Shown piece after piece: positions 8,309-16,695 of a stretch of 64,000 bases of DNA; the first letter of the stretch is position 1; each line of letters opens with the position of its first letter. Source of the DNA: Pseudopedobacter sp037968815 (lineage in GTDB: Bacteria; Bacteroidota; Bacteroidia; Sphingobacteriales; Sphingobacteriaceae); NCBI GenBank assembly GCA_037968815.1, contig JBBKWF010000007.1:62001-126000 (forward strand). The letters run 5' to 3'. The notes under the pieces are model-generated. The model searched no databases. It had not been told where the DNA came from and was given only the letters and a program-made list of their open reading frames with translations. Both the position numbers and the translations under genes were made by a program.

Positions 8309-9712
8309 TTAAATATGTATCGCTCTATTATCAGTCGCCGCTAAAGCCGCTTCTTTAAAAGACTCTGTAAAAGTTGGGTGCGCATGGCTAATTCTGCCAA
8401 TATCTTCCGCACTTGCTCTAAACTCCATCGCAACCACCGCCTCAGCAATCATATCTGCACAACGTGGGCCAATCATGTGTACACCTAAAATTTCGTCAGT
8501 AGTAGCATCTGCTAAAACCTTTACTAATCCATCCGTATCCATACTTGCTCTTGCTCTTCCACTTGCTTTAAATGGGAAAGAACCTGTTTTGTATTTTGTT
8601 CCTTTTTCTTTCAACTGTTCTTCGGTATAACCTACCGCTGCAACCTCAGGCCAAGTGTAAACTACACCCGGTATTAAGTTATAATTGATATGTGGTTTTT
8701 GTCCAGCAATAACTTCTGCAACAAAAGTTCCTTCTTCTTCTGCTTTGTGAGCCAACATTGCCCCTTTAATTACATCGCCAATAGCATAAATGCCTTTTAC
8801 GGAAGTCTCTAAATGATCGTTAACTGCTATTTTTTTACCACGCTCTTCAACCGTGATTCCAATGTTTTCTAAACCTAATCCATCTGTATAAGCTGTACGG
8901 CCGACAGCTACTATGCAGTAATCACCTTCTAGTACTACTTTTTCGCCTTTCGGAGAATCAGCCGTAACCGTTACTTTTTTACCTTTAACCGTTGCACCGG
9001 TAACTTTATGGCTTAGTAAAAACTTCATTCCTAATTTGCTTAAGGATTTTTGTAGCTCTTTACCCAAAGTTTTATCCATTGTAGGGATAATGGCATCCAT
9101 AAACTCAACAACAGTAACTTCTGCACCTAAACGGGCATAAACCGAACCCAACTCTAAGCCGATAACACCGCCACCAATAATCATCATGTGTTTTGGTACT
9201 TCGGTTAAATTTAAAGCCTCGGTAGAAGTAATAATTCTTTTGCCGTCTGTTTTCAAGAAAGGCAATTCTGTAGGTTTACTACCTGTCGCAATAATTACGT
9301 TTTTACCTGTAATTTCTTGCTCACCACCTTTAGTTAAAGCTATTTTAAGGGTGTTTTTGTCTTTAAAAGAACCTAATCCTTCAAAAGTATCCACCTTATT
9401 TTTCTTCATTAAATAAGTAATGCCGCCGGTAGTTTGTTCTACCACTTCATTCTTTCTTTTAATCATTTGCGCTAAGTTCACTTTTACCTCTTTCACATCA
9501 ATTCCATGCTCTGCAAAAGTGTGTGTTGCGTTGTGGTAATGCTCCGAAGAATCTAAAAGTGCTTTTGATGGGATACAACCAACATTTAAACAAGTACCAC
9601 CGAAAGTGGAATACTTTTCAACCATAGCGGTTTTTAAACCTAATTGTGCACAGCGAATTGCTGCAACATATCCACCCGGACCAGAACCTATAACGATGAC
9701 GTCGTACTGCAT
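8309..9712 (-). CDS. lpdA: Dihydrolipoyl dehydrogenase (E3 of 2-oxoacid dehydrogenase complexes)
   Basis: A 467-residue FAD disulfide oxidoreductase that reoxidises dihydrolipoamide of the pyruvate/2-oxoglutarate dehydrogenase complexes using NAD+. It has the FAD motif GSGPGGYVAAIRCAQLG (residues 9-25), the redox-active pair Cys41/Cys46 in GGTCLNVGCIPSK, the NAD motif GGGVIGLELGSVYARLG, the FAD-ribose motif GIYAIGD, and the catalytic HAHPTFTE motif near the C-terminus. It stands alone on the minus strand, converging on kbl, with no E1 or E2 genes nearby; this unlinked arrangement is common in Bacteroidota. Confidence 0.97.
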   Translation of the reverse strand: MQYDVIVIGSGPGGYVAAIRCAQLGLKTAMVEKYSTFGGTCLNVGCIPSKALLDSSEHYHNATHTFAEHGIDVKEVKVNLAQMIKRKNEVVEQTTGGITYLMKKNKVDTFEGLGSFKDKNTLKIALTKGGEQEITGKNVIIATGSKPTELPFLKTDGKRIITSTEALNLTEVPKHMMIIGGGVIGLELGSVYARLGAEVTVVEFMDAIIPTMDKTLGKELQKSLSKLGMKFLLSHKVTGATVKGKKVTVTADSPKGEKVVLEGDYCIVAVGRTAYTDGLGLENIGITVEERGKKIAVNDHLETSVKGIYAIGDVIKGAMLAHKAEEEGTFVAEVIAGQKPHINYNLIPGVVYTWPEVAAVGYTEEQLKEKGTKYKTGSFPFKASGRARASMDTDGLVKVLADATTDEILGVHMIGPRCADMIAEAVVAMEFRASAEDIGRISHAHPTFTESFKEAALAATDNRAIHI

Positions 9713-10001
9713 TTGATTTGTTTTTTTGTTTCCGCTAAATTAAGGAAAAATTTATGCTATATAAGTTTGGTGTTAATTTAATTGTCGTTTTTTGGAGGGT
9801 TTTGTAGAAGCACAAAGGATGGTGCTTTTAACGGGCGACAGTCCCGCTTTACTTTACAATTTTTTTGCCACCTGCATAATAGAGAGAGGCAAAAAGGATT
9901 TCCAATTCAATCGGGGCTATTTTAAAAGGGGTTGTGGGGTTTTATAAACTAAGCTCTCTCTTTTAAATTTTTTTTAAACAAAAAACCTCAAACTATTAAA
10001 G

Positions 10002-10067
10002 AGGTAAATTTACCTTTATATAGTTGATTGTTTGAAATAAAATATTAAATTTGAGGTAAATTTACCT
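10002..10067. promoter_or_regulatory. Two identical 14-bp palindromes (AGGTAAATTTACCT) flanking the cassette promoter
   Basis: AGGTAAATTTACCT, a perfect palindrome, occurs at 10002-10015 and again at 10054-10067. The copies are 52 bases apart (about five helical turns). The downstream copy directly follows the -7 element and would cover the transcription start, and the upstream copy lies before the -33 element. This is the layout of an autoregulated repressor promoter, most simply controlled by the HTH protein encoded at 10080. Confidence 0.75.
10024..10053 (+). promoter_or_regulatory. Consensus Bacteroidota promoter of the HTH-metallopeptidase cassette
   Basis: TTG at 10024-10026, a 19-base spacer, then TAAATTTG at 10046-10053. 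This matches the -33/-7 consensus exactly in sequence and spacing. The predicted start near 10060 leaves a leader of only about 20 bases before the ATG at 10080. Confidence 0.75.
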
Positions 10068-10079
10068 TTAATTTGTTTG

Positions 10080-11255
10080 ATGATTAACGATATTTTAAAA
10101 AGAAGTTTCCAGTATGATGGGCTTTCTCTTGAAGATTTACTTAAAGAGAAGCTTGAGAAATCGGGTTTGACTAAAACTCAATTCGAAAAATTGTCGGGTA
10201 TGGAAAGAAGAAGTTTAGATGCGATTCTAGACAAGACTTCCAAACAAACTGATATTATTAAGCTATTAAAGCTAGCAGAGTTTTTGGAAATTGATTTTAA
10301 TGAACTTTTAGTTGTACATTTTAACGAAAGACCAGCCGAGGAAATCAAAGAACTTCAGTCCTCTATGGATATTACCTTTATCAATAAATTCTTTGACCTT
10401 AAAACGCTAATAAGTTTAGGGTTTATCAAAAAAAATGATTCTTTAGAAAAGCTGAAGGAAAGGATTTGTGATTTTTTTGGTATTAATAGTATTTATGAAT
10501 ATGATAAAGAATTAAACACAGTTTTTTATAGTAGAACCAAAAAAACGTTTAGTGATAAAATGAAGGATTTTTGGATTAAATCTAGTTATAGATATTTCGA
10601 GTTAATTGACAATCCTAATGATTATAATAGACAAAATTTAATTGACTTAATTCCTAAAATAAAACCTTACACTCAAAATGTAGAAAGTGGTTTACTAACA
10701 GTTTTTCAGGCATTGTATAATATCGGAATTACAGTGATTTTTCAACCTTCGTTGCCAAAAACACAAATACGAGGAGCAACGTTTTTAATTAAAAATAAAC
10801 CTTGTATTGTAATTACGGATTTTAATAAGAATTATGCTACAATATGGTTTGCTTTAATCCATGAGCTTCATCACGTCCTATTTGACTTAGACACCATCAA
10901 AAAAACAATTTATCACCTATCAGGTGAGCCTGATTTGTTTTTAATCCAAGAAGATAAGGCAAATGGGTTTGCTTCTGACTATTTATTATCATCAGAGAAA
11001 ATGAGATTCATTGAAAAGATGATACATAATAAATTTATGGTTGAAAAATTTGCTAAAGAATGTCAAATCCATCCTTGTATTATTTACTCCCAATATCAAT
11101 GGAGACAATCAGAAAATGGAAATGATTATTGGGGTGCTTTTAAGGATTGTTTTCCTAACATAAGAAATGTAACGAAAAGACTAAATGTTTCTAACTGGGA
11201 TATTGAATCAATAAAAAAAACTGCATTGAAATTAAGAGAATTATTAACAGTATAA
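10080..11255 (+). CDS. HTH domain fused to ImmA/IrrE-type metallopeptidase
   Basis: A 391-residue protein from the ATG at 10080 (the TTG at 10077 is an alternative start). Residues 16-75 form an XRE-like helix-turn-helix (LTKTQFEKLSGMERRSLDAIL). The C-terminal half carries a zinc peptidase motif, HELHH (His261, Glu262, His265), and the downstream EDKANGFASDYLL segment that supplies the third ligand in the ImmA/IrrE (M78/COG2856) family. Such proteins cleave repressors or act as antitoxin-like regulators in mobile elements and stress responses. It is cotranscribed with the 163-residue gene 10 bases downstream. The sequence is strikingly AT-rich, which suggests acquired DNA. Its target is unknown. 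Confidence 0.87.
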   Translation: MINDILKRSFQYDGLSLEDLLKEKLEKSGLTKTQFEKLSGMERRSLDAILDKTSKQTDIIKLLKLAEFLEIDFNELLVVHFNERPAEEIKELQSSMDITFINKFFDLKTLISLGFIKKNDSLEKLKERICDFFGINSIYEYDKELNTVFYSRTKKTFSDKMKDFWIKSSYRYFELIDNPNDYNRQNLIDLIPKIKPYTQNVESGLLTVFQALYNIGITVIFQPSLPKTQIRGATFLIKNKPCIVITDFNKNYATIWFALIHELHHVLFDLDTIKKTIYHLSGEPDLFLIQEDKANGFASDYLLSSEKMRFIEKMIHNKFMVEKFAKECQIHPCIIYSQYQWRQSENGNDYWGAFKDCFPNIRNVTKRLNVSNWDIESIKKTALKLRELLTV

Positions 11256-11265
11256 AACCAGAACA

Positions 11266-11757
11266 ATGAAAGATAAAAAAGTTAATAAGAAGATTGTAGA
11301 GCGAAAACTTTCCAAGGAAGATTTAGAAAGGTTAGAAATCTTGCAAAAGTCAGAGGAAGTCAAAGGTGAACAGCTTTCAATAAATCTTGATTCCGAGATT
11401 GTGGTAGAAAATGAGGCTGAACTTTTACTTGGTCAGAGAATAGATGATCCAGTACAAAAGTTTCAATTGTATTATCAAGGATTAACTAAACTACTTAAAG
11501 ATAACCTGCCAAAAGGGAAAGAGTATGAAGAAGTTAGAAGAATCGTTTATGATGAAAAAAATATTCTTATTAATAGAGGTGCTAAGAAAGATGAAAAAGG
11601 GATTCGGGGGAGTGATGGAAGAATGGCTTATGTTGAAGATTTAGAAGAAGCTATAAAGATTGTAGCGGTTTGGACAAGTAGAAGAGGGACAACTGCAGAA
11701 CTTTTTATGGCATTTTGGGATAAAAATGAAGAATTAGGTTACGCTCATCAGTATTGA
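11266..11757 (+). CDS. Unknown 163-residue partner of the HTH-metallopeptidase
   Basis: I do not recognise a family. The N-terminal third (residues 1-60) is highly charged and probably disordered (MKDKKVNKKIVERKLSKED, then acidic EIVVENEAELLLGQ). Residues 70-163 look folded, with a Lys/Glu-rich helix and a C-terminal AVWTSRRGTTAELFMAFWD segment. There is no signal peptide or membrane segment. It starts 10 bases after the metallopeptidase stop and shares its promoter, so it is the obvious candidate for substrate, toxin or cofactor of that protein. No function can be assigned from sequence. Confidence 0.75.
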   Translation: MKDKKVNKKIVERKLSKEDLERLEILQKSEEVKGEQLSINLDSEIVVENEAELLLGQRIDDPVQKFQLYYQGLTKLLKDNLPKGKEYEEVRRIVYDEKNILINRGAKKDEKGIRGSDGRMAYVEDLEEAIKIVAVWTSRRGTTAELFMAFWDKNEELGYAHQY

Positions 11758-11879
11758 TAAGAAATTATTAAGAACTAGAGAGCTTTGTCGAGTTTAATAT
11801 AACCTATTCTAAGTCATTTTAGCCTTCGTTTAACTGAAGATGGGAAATGCGAGAAAGGGCGTCTTGTGTTTTTAATAAT

Positions 11880-11995
11880 TTAATAGTTAGATAGGATAAG
11901 TAAGATTCAAGTCGCGTTAACGATTGCAGTGGATACCGGCCTGTGAATAATGCCTTGCGGTGTATGAACGGAAAGCGTGTTAAAACGCCCAAACC
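11880..11995. repeat. Candidate dispersed intergenic repeat
   Basis: The stretch from about 11910 to 11995 (containing GATTGCAGTGGATACCGGCC and GAACGGAAAGCG) is clearly more GC-rich than the flanking genes, has no reading frame, and resembles the GATTGCAG..GGAAAGC intergenic repeats I associate with Bacteroidota genomes. It sits between the convergent cassette and thioredoxin genes. It is a single copy in this window, so repeat status is inference. Confidence 0.35.
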
Positions 11996-12484
11996 CTAAT
12001 TTTTTATAGTCAATACTTCCATTATCGCACCAGCATCCAAAAACTGGAAATACCTAGCCTTAGCAATAAAATTTTCATCTAACAAAACAATTGCGGGTAA
12101 AGAAAAAGGCTTGTCTTTTCTACTGGCCATAAGCAAAGCAATTTCATGTACAGGATTTACTTTCTTTATTCGCTTGTTTACGAAAACTTGGTCGCCAAAT
12201 ACAATCGTATCTTTAGTTTCTACATTCAAATTTATGGCGTAATAGCTTTTGTTTAAAGTTTCAACTACTTTTTCGTCCTTAAAAGTATAATGTTCCATCT
12301 CTTTACATACACCACACCAATCGGCATTAAAATAAACCAATACAGGTTTTGGGTTAACCTTTAAAGAATCATTTAGCTGTGAAAATGTGATCCAGTTGAT
12401 AGCTGGGTTTTGGGCAAAAGAACTATGACCGGGAAGAAAAATCTCCAGCCATAGAACTATCATAACAACCTGTTTAAACTTCAT
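11996..12484 (-). CDS. Exported thioredoxin-fold protein
   Basis: A 162-residue protein with an N-terminal signal peptide (residues 1-24, cleavage near SSFAQN). The active site is DWCGVCKEM (Cys57, Cys60), similar to the thioredoxin_7/DsbD-gamma-like group that keeps periplasmic cysteines reduced. The usual cis-Pro is present in FSLPAIVLLDE. It starts 13 bases after the TonB receptor gene, so the two form one operon. Because the receptor itself has a CxxC in its plug region, a redox or maturation role for this protein is plausible but unproven. Confidence 0.88.
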   Translation of the reverse strand: MKFKQVVMIVLWLEIFLPGHSSFAQNPAINWITFSQLNDSLKVNPKPVLVYFNADWCGVCKEMEHYTFKDEKVVETLNKSYYAINLNVETKDTIVFGDQVFVNKRIKKVNPVHEIALLMASRKDKPFSLPAIVLLDENFIAKARYFQFLDAGAIMEVLTIKN

Positions 12485-12497
12485 AGATAGAAGATTT

Positions 12498-14828
12498 TTA
12501 AAGAGATTTTAATCTCAATCCAAAAACTATACTTCGTGGTAAAGCCGGACCGTAAACGTAATTGCTATCTCTGTTTTTTCCGGTATCAAAGTCATTTTGG
12601 TACGAATCGAATAAGTTTTTCATTCCAGCAAATAACTCCAAACCTGATTTTACTTTATCTAATTCGAAGGTGTGGCCAATTCTTAAACCAACATCTGTAA
12701 ATGATTTTGTTCTGTAATACTCATCCACAGTTTGGCCTGTACCTACACCTGCAAAATGGGTAAGCAACATGCTACCAGTATAAACTGCGTTTGCGCTAAT
12801 GTTCCAGTTTTTTGTAGGGTTATAAGTTAATGTAGCATAACCGTAGTTGTTTGGTGTACGTAAAAACTCGCGTGTTGTAGCTAAGCCATCAATGTTTTCT
12901 ACTGCCTCATCATATTCACTCAGTTGTGAGGTAAAACCAGCTTCAATTTGCACTACATAATCAAAGTTGGCTCTAGTTTCTAATGTAATTCCTTTAACCG
13001 TTGCACCGGCGCCGTTTCTTTTTTCAAAACGTTCTCCAAAAGCATCCTGACCTAATGGAAATTGGAAAAATGCATCTTTTAAAGTAGTATAAAAACCTTC
13101 TAAGGTGAAGCCAGCAATAAAATGTTCGGTGGCTTTGTCGTAATTTACAGAACCCGTGAAGCTATTTGATTTTTCTTCTTTTAAATCATCTGCTAAAGAA
13201 ATTCTAGAAATTCCACCGCCTGCAAAGGCAATATGTAAATCGGCATCAAAAGCTTGAGGAGCTCTAAATCCTGTGCCCCAACCTAACCTGAACTGTGTTT
13301 TTTCTTTAAGCTTATACAAAAGTGAAAGCCTCGGACTAAAAACTACATGGTCAACAAAATTGTGTTTATCTAATCTAAAGCCTGTTAAAAAGTTTAAATC
13401 TTTAGTGACATCCCAATCGTTTTGTACAAATACACCCACATTTTTGGTGGTTTGGTCAATCAGGTAATTATAAGTCTCAATCTCATCAAATACAGCATCG
13501 TAAACGTATTCTGCTCCGGTGGTTAATACTGCTTTGCCTCCTAAAAACTGGTCGAAAGTATTGTTGAATTGTATCCCACCTTGGTGTGTTGTTACATCTG
13601 AAATCCCGTAAGGCGGGTCCGCAAAAAACAAAGCTAATTCCATAGGGTCATCTGGATGGATGCCCGTATAATGGTTTCTTTTGGTATTTTGTCCGCCATA
13701 ATAAAAGCTCAACGAGTTTTTGTTTTCGTTAAAACTGATGGAATAATCGGCACTACCCATTAAAACATTATGTGTTCTCTCTTCAGACTGTGTAGCTAAA
13801 TAAGCTGGTTTTTTAACATTCTCGCCACCAAAACGGTACTCGTAAATACTGCTTAAACTCACTTCTAATTTCTGATTGTCAGTAGGTTTAAAAAAAACAT
13901 TTGTTCCAAAAGAGTTGTCTTTAAGTTGTGGTAGCTCTGAGAAATTATCCCCGTTAGCGTCGTAATGCGCTCTGTTTCTGTTATTCACGAAAAAGCTGAT
14001 CCCTGCATTTCTTTCTTCGTTTACAAGAGAAGCATTTCCAGATATTACGTTATCTGTGGTTTGGCCTTTAATGCGCTGAAAAGTGTTTGTTAGGTTGTAG
14101 CTGTTTGAAACCGGAATCTTTGTGATTACGTTTACGGTTCCGCCGATAGCACTTGAGCCGTAAAGTGCAGAAACTCCTCCACGCACCACTTCAATTCTGT
14201 CAATCATATTTGTAGGAATCTGTTCCATGCCATAGAGACCTGTTAATGGGCTAAATATTGGGCGACTGTTCACTAAAATTTGCGAATACCCACCTTGTAA
14301 ACCATTCATTCGTAATTGGGTGTAATTACAAGTTTGGCAATCTGTCTCCACCCTTAAACCGGGCTGGTATTTAAAACCGTCTGAAAGATTTGTGGCAATT
14401 ACTTGGTCAAGTGTTTGGCTGTTAATTAAGTTAACAATTACCGGAGAGTTAGTTCTTCGTTTTGGGGTTCTTGTACCCGTAACCACGACTTGATCTAATG
14501 AAGAGATTTGTGCTTCTAAATTGAAATTCAATTTTAAATTTTGACCGGCGTTTATGATAATGGTTTTTTCTACCGAATTAAACCCGATTGCTGAAGCCGA
14601 AACACGGTAAGTTCCAGTTGGAATATTTTGGATGCTGTAATTTCCTGCTTGATCTGTGATATTTCCAATTTCTGTTTTTAGAATGGTAATGGCTACCGAC
14701 GGCAGGTTAACGCCATCTGTTTTTACACTGCCAGATAAGGAACCCGTTTGAGCCATTGTAGTAATGGTAGAGAGCGTTAATGTTAGAAGGAAAACAAAGG
14801 CGCTTAGTCTAATGTATTTTTTTTGCAT
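12498..14828 (-). CDS. TonB-dependent receptor with CxxC in plug; metal-type uptake candidate
   Basis: A 776-residue outer membrane receptor starting at the ATG at 14828; an upstream TTG at 14855 lies in the -7 element and is rejected. Order: signal peptide ending near TTMAQT, CarboxypepD_reg-like domain (about residues 25-110), plug domain (VVVTGTRTPKRRTNSPVIV to GGTVNVITKIP) and a 22-strand-type barrel to the C-terminus (SIVFGLRLKSL). The plug contains a DCQTC motif, uncommon in TonB receptors and suggestive of metal binding. It is not a SusC protein and has no SusD partner. The promoter carries an inverted repeat resembling DtxR/MntR boxes, so iron, manganese or copper uptake are reasonable guesses. 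Confidence 0.9.
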   Translation of the reverse strand: MQKKYIRLSAFVFLLTLTLSTITTMAQTGSLSGSVKTDGVNLPSVAITILKTEIGNITDQAGNYSIQNIPTGTYRVSASAIGFNSVEKTIIINAGQNLKLNFNLEAQISSLDQVVVTGTRTPKRRTNSPVIVNLINSQTLDQVIATNLSDGFKYQPGLRVETDCQTCNYTQLRMNGLQGGYSQILVNSRPIFSPLTGLYGMEQIPTNMIDRIEVVRGGVSALYGSSAIGGTVNVITKIPVSNSYNLTNTFQRIKGQTTDNVISGNASLVNEERNAGISFFVNNRNRAHYDANGDNFSELPQLKDNSFGTNVFFKPTDNQKLEVSLSSIYEYRFGGENVKKPAYLATQSEERTHNVLMGSADYSISFNENKNSLSFYYGGQNTKRNHYTGIHPDDPMELALFFADPPYGISDVTTHQGGIQFNNTFDQFLGGKAVLTTGAEYVYDAVFDEIETYNYLIDQTTKNVGVFVQNDWDVTKDLNFLTGFRLDKHNFVDHVVFSPRLSLLYKLKEKTQFRLGWGTGFRAPQAFDADLHIAFAGGGISRISLADDLKEEKSNSFTGSVNYDKATEHFIAGFTLEGFYTTLKDAFFQFPLGQDAFGERFEKRNGAGATVKGITLETRANFDYVVQIEAGFTSQLSEYDEAVENIDGLATTREFLRTPNNYGYATLTYNPTKNWNISANAVYTGSMLLTHFAGVGTGQTVDEYYRTKSFTDVGLRIGHTFELDKVKSGLELFAGMKNLFDSYQNDFDTGKNRDSNYVYGPALPRSIVFGLRLKSL

Positions 14829-14852
14829 AGTCTTTTTTATAGTTTGATGATG

Positions 14853-14883
14853 CAAATATATAAAGTTAGATTAGTCTAACAAA
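14853..14883 (-). promoter_or_regulatory. Consensus promoter with embedded DtxR-like inverted repeat
   Basis: On the minus strand: TTTG (14880-14883), a 19-base spacer, then TATATTTG (14853-14860), a perfect Bacteroidota promoter. The spacer contains the inverted repeat GTTAGA-N4-TCTAAC (14865-14880), close to the TTAGGNNANNCTAA style of DtxR/IdeR/MntR boxes. A repressor bound there would block the promoter. Confidence 0.65.
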
Positions 14884-15008
14884 TTTATTTTGGAAACCTT
14901 TTTTCAGGTGTGATGGTTTAGGACTTCTAAAATCTTAAACTTCGTTGTCAAAACTAGCTTGGACTTATTATTGCTTACCTTATGTCAGATAAATTAAATA
15001 TTTAAATA

Positions 15009-16094
15009 ATGAAGTATCAACTTTTTCAAGAATATCAATTAGGCAATATCACTTTAAAAAATCATGCGGTGATGGCACCCATGACTCGTTCGAGAGCCGT
15101 GGAGAACAATATCCCGAATGACTTAATGGCCGAATATTATGCGCAAAGGGCAGGAGCAGGGCTAATTATAACCGAAGGAACCTCGCCATCGCCAAACGGA
15201 TTAGGTTATCCACGTATCCCGGCAATGTATAATCATCATCATGTTGATGGATGGAAACTGGTTACAAAGGCTGTTCATGACAAAGGGGGAGTAATATTTT
15301 TGCAATTGATGCACTGCGGTAGAGTTGCACATCATTTAAATCTACCTAACGGAGCTAAGGTGTTGGCGCCGTCAGCAATTATTGCGGAAGGGCAAATGTA
15401 TACCGATCAAGAAGGAATGAAGGAAAATGATTTACCGCAAGAAATGACCATTAATGATGTGCATGAAGCTATTGAGGGTTATGTAAGCGCCGTTAAATTG
15501 GCAATTGAAGCCGGTTTTGATGGGGTGGAAGTTCATGGTGCAAATGGTTATTTGATTGAGCAGTTTTTAAACCCAAATAGCAATTACCGCAAAGATGATT
15601 TTGGTGGAAGTTTACACAACAGATGCAAGTTCTTACTAGATATTGTGGAGCAAACTATTGAAGCTATCGGTGCAGAAAAAGTTGGAGTGAGGTTATCACC
15701 AAACGGCGCTTTCAATGATATGAGGGCTTACCCACAAATGGAAGAAACGTATGATTATATCGCAAAAGAGTTGAATAAGTTGGGTGTGGTTTATATCCAT
15801 TTGTTAGATCATTCTGCAATGGGTTCAACACCGCTACCGGAAGATGTGAGGAAAGGTATCCGTGAAAATTTTGAGGGTACACTGATACTTTGTGGTGATT
15901 TTGATGATAAAAAAGCGAGTGAAACATTAGCAAATAAGGAGGCGGATTTAATTGCCTTTGGAAAACCTTATCTCGCAAATCCAGATTTATTGGAAAGATA
16001 CAAAGCGGGTGCGGATCTTAATCAACCAGATATGGATACTTTTTATACGCCTGGCGAAAAAGGGTATACGGATTATCCGTTTATGAAAAAGTAA
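15009..16094 (+). CDS. Alkene reductase, Old Yellow Enzyme family
   Basis: A 361-residue FMN-dependent NAD(P)H:flavin oxidoreductase of the NemA/OYE group. The TIM-barrel start (MAPMTRSRAVENNIPNDLM) is typical. The substrate-binding His/Asn pair is in EVHGANGYLIEQFLNP (about residues 177-192), followed by the family motif SNYRKDDFGGSLHNRCKF. It should reduce activated C=C bonds of enones or electrophilic stress compounds, or nitro compounds. It is monocistronic, and the sequence shows no local regulator or clear promoter. Confidence 0.93.
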   Translation: MKYQLFQEYQLGNITLKNHAVMAPMTRSRAVENNIPNDLMAEYYAQRAGAGLIITEGTSPSPNGLGYPRIPAMYNHHHVDGWKLVTKAVHDKGGVIFLQLMHCGRVAHHLNLPNGAKVLAPSAIIAEGQMYTDQEGMKENDLPQEMTINDVHEAIEGYVSAVKLAIEAGFDGVEVHGANGYLIEQFLNPNSNYRKDDFGGSLHNRCKFLLDIVEQTIEAIGAEKVGVRLSPNGAFNDMRAYPQMEETYDYIAKELNKLGVVYIHLLDHSAMGSTPLPEDVRKGIRENFEGTLILCGDFDDKKASETLANKEADLIAFGKPYLANPDLLERYKAGADLNQPDMDTFYTPGEKGYTDYPFMKK

Positions 16095-16137
16095 AATAAT
16101 CCAGCTTTGATATACAAGGAAATAGCGCAGCAATACG

Positions 16138-16335
16138 CTATTTTTTTACGTATTTTTTGTCCTCTTCTAAGTCAGGTAAAAACATTAAGATAAACAGCGA
16201 AATAAATGGAAGTATAAAAGAAATCCAGAACCAAAACCAAGGGTTTCTACCCAAATATTCGGCGAATTTATAGGCTAATAGTTGCGGGGAAAAGCATAAA
16301 AATAAAATAAGGAGTACAACTAATACTTCTGGCAT
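16138..16335 (-). CDS. Small two-helix membrane protein
   Basis: 65 residues with two hydrophobic segments (about 3-22 and 33-54), separated by a short AEYLGRNPWFW turn, and a charged C-terminus (LPDLEEDKKYVKK). The GRNPWFWFWISFILP segment resembles small hypothetical membrane proteins common in Bacteroidota. It converges on the OYE-family gene with 43 bases between stops. Function unknown; the composition and topology make it more likely real than chance. Confidence 0.6.
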   Translation of the reverse strand: MPEVLVVLLILFLCFSPQLLAYKFAEYLGRNPWFWFWISFILPFISLFILMFLPDLEEDKKYVKK

Positions 16336-16472
16336 ATCGAAACTTTAATCAGCAAATGTAATCACTTTACTAGTAATATTGGTGAAGTATAAAATGCTTT
16401 CTATTTGAAATTACTACCATTATTGCTAGAAATAACTATTTAATTTAATATCATGTTTCTGATTTTTAACGT

Positions 16473-16516
16473 TTAAATAAATCAGAATTATCACTTGATA
16501 TTTCTGATTTATTTAA
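16473..16516. repeat. 15-bp perfect inverted repeat upstream of tRNA-Ala region
   Basis: TTAAATAAATCAGAA (16473-16487) and its exact reverse complement (16502-16516) are separated by a 14-base loop. There is no T-run after it. It may be a terminator for either neighbour, a regulatory hairpin or an operator. The rest of 16336-16576 shows nothing recognisable. Confidence 0.5.
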
Positions 16517-16576
16517 CATATTTGCATTCTCTAAAAAACGATTATAAGGTCTTGGTTCTTGACTCTTAATTTATTT

Positions 16577-16610
16577 GGGGGATTAGCTCATTTGGCTAGA
16601 GCGCTTCGCT
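16577..16610 (+). pseudogene. Truncated duplicate of the 5' half of tRNA-Ala
   Basis: These 34 bases are identical to 16696-16729, the 5' half of the intact tRNA-Ala. Identity stops exactly at the base before the anticodon. About 38 bases of upstream flank (from about 16539) are also duplicated, with one 7-base indel relative to 16651-16695. The sequence that follows cannot complete a cloverleaf, so this is not a working tRNA. Confidence 0.8.
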
Positions 16611-16695
16611 CGGCTTGAAAGGGATGGTCGATAGGAGGGTTAATTTTAAACGATTATAAGGTTTTGGTTGTTTGTTCTTGACGCTTAATTTATTT

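Larger units (their letters stand above)
9713..10079. other. 367-base intergenic region: possible repeat unit plus cassette promoter
   Basis: I see no gene here. The left two thirds contain a relatively GC-rich stretch (about 9790-9950, including GGGCGACAGTCCCGC) unlike the AT-rich surroundings, which may be a dispersed intergenic repeat. The right third contains the promoter and palindromes of the metallopeptidase cassette, annotated separately. Confidence 0.4.

Noticed and set aside
16577..16650. A second complete tRNA gene upstream of tRNA-Ala
   Set aside because: Only the 5' half is present; no T-arm or matching acceptor strand can be folded from the following bases.
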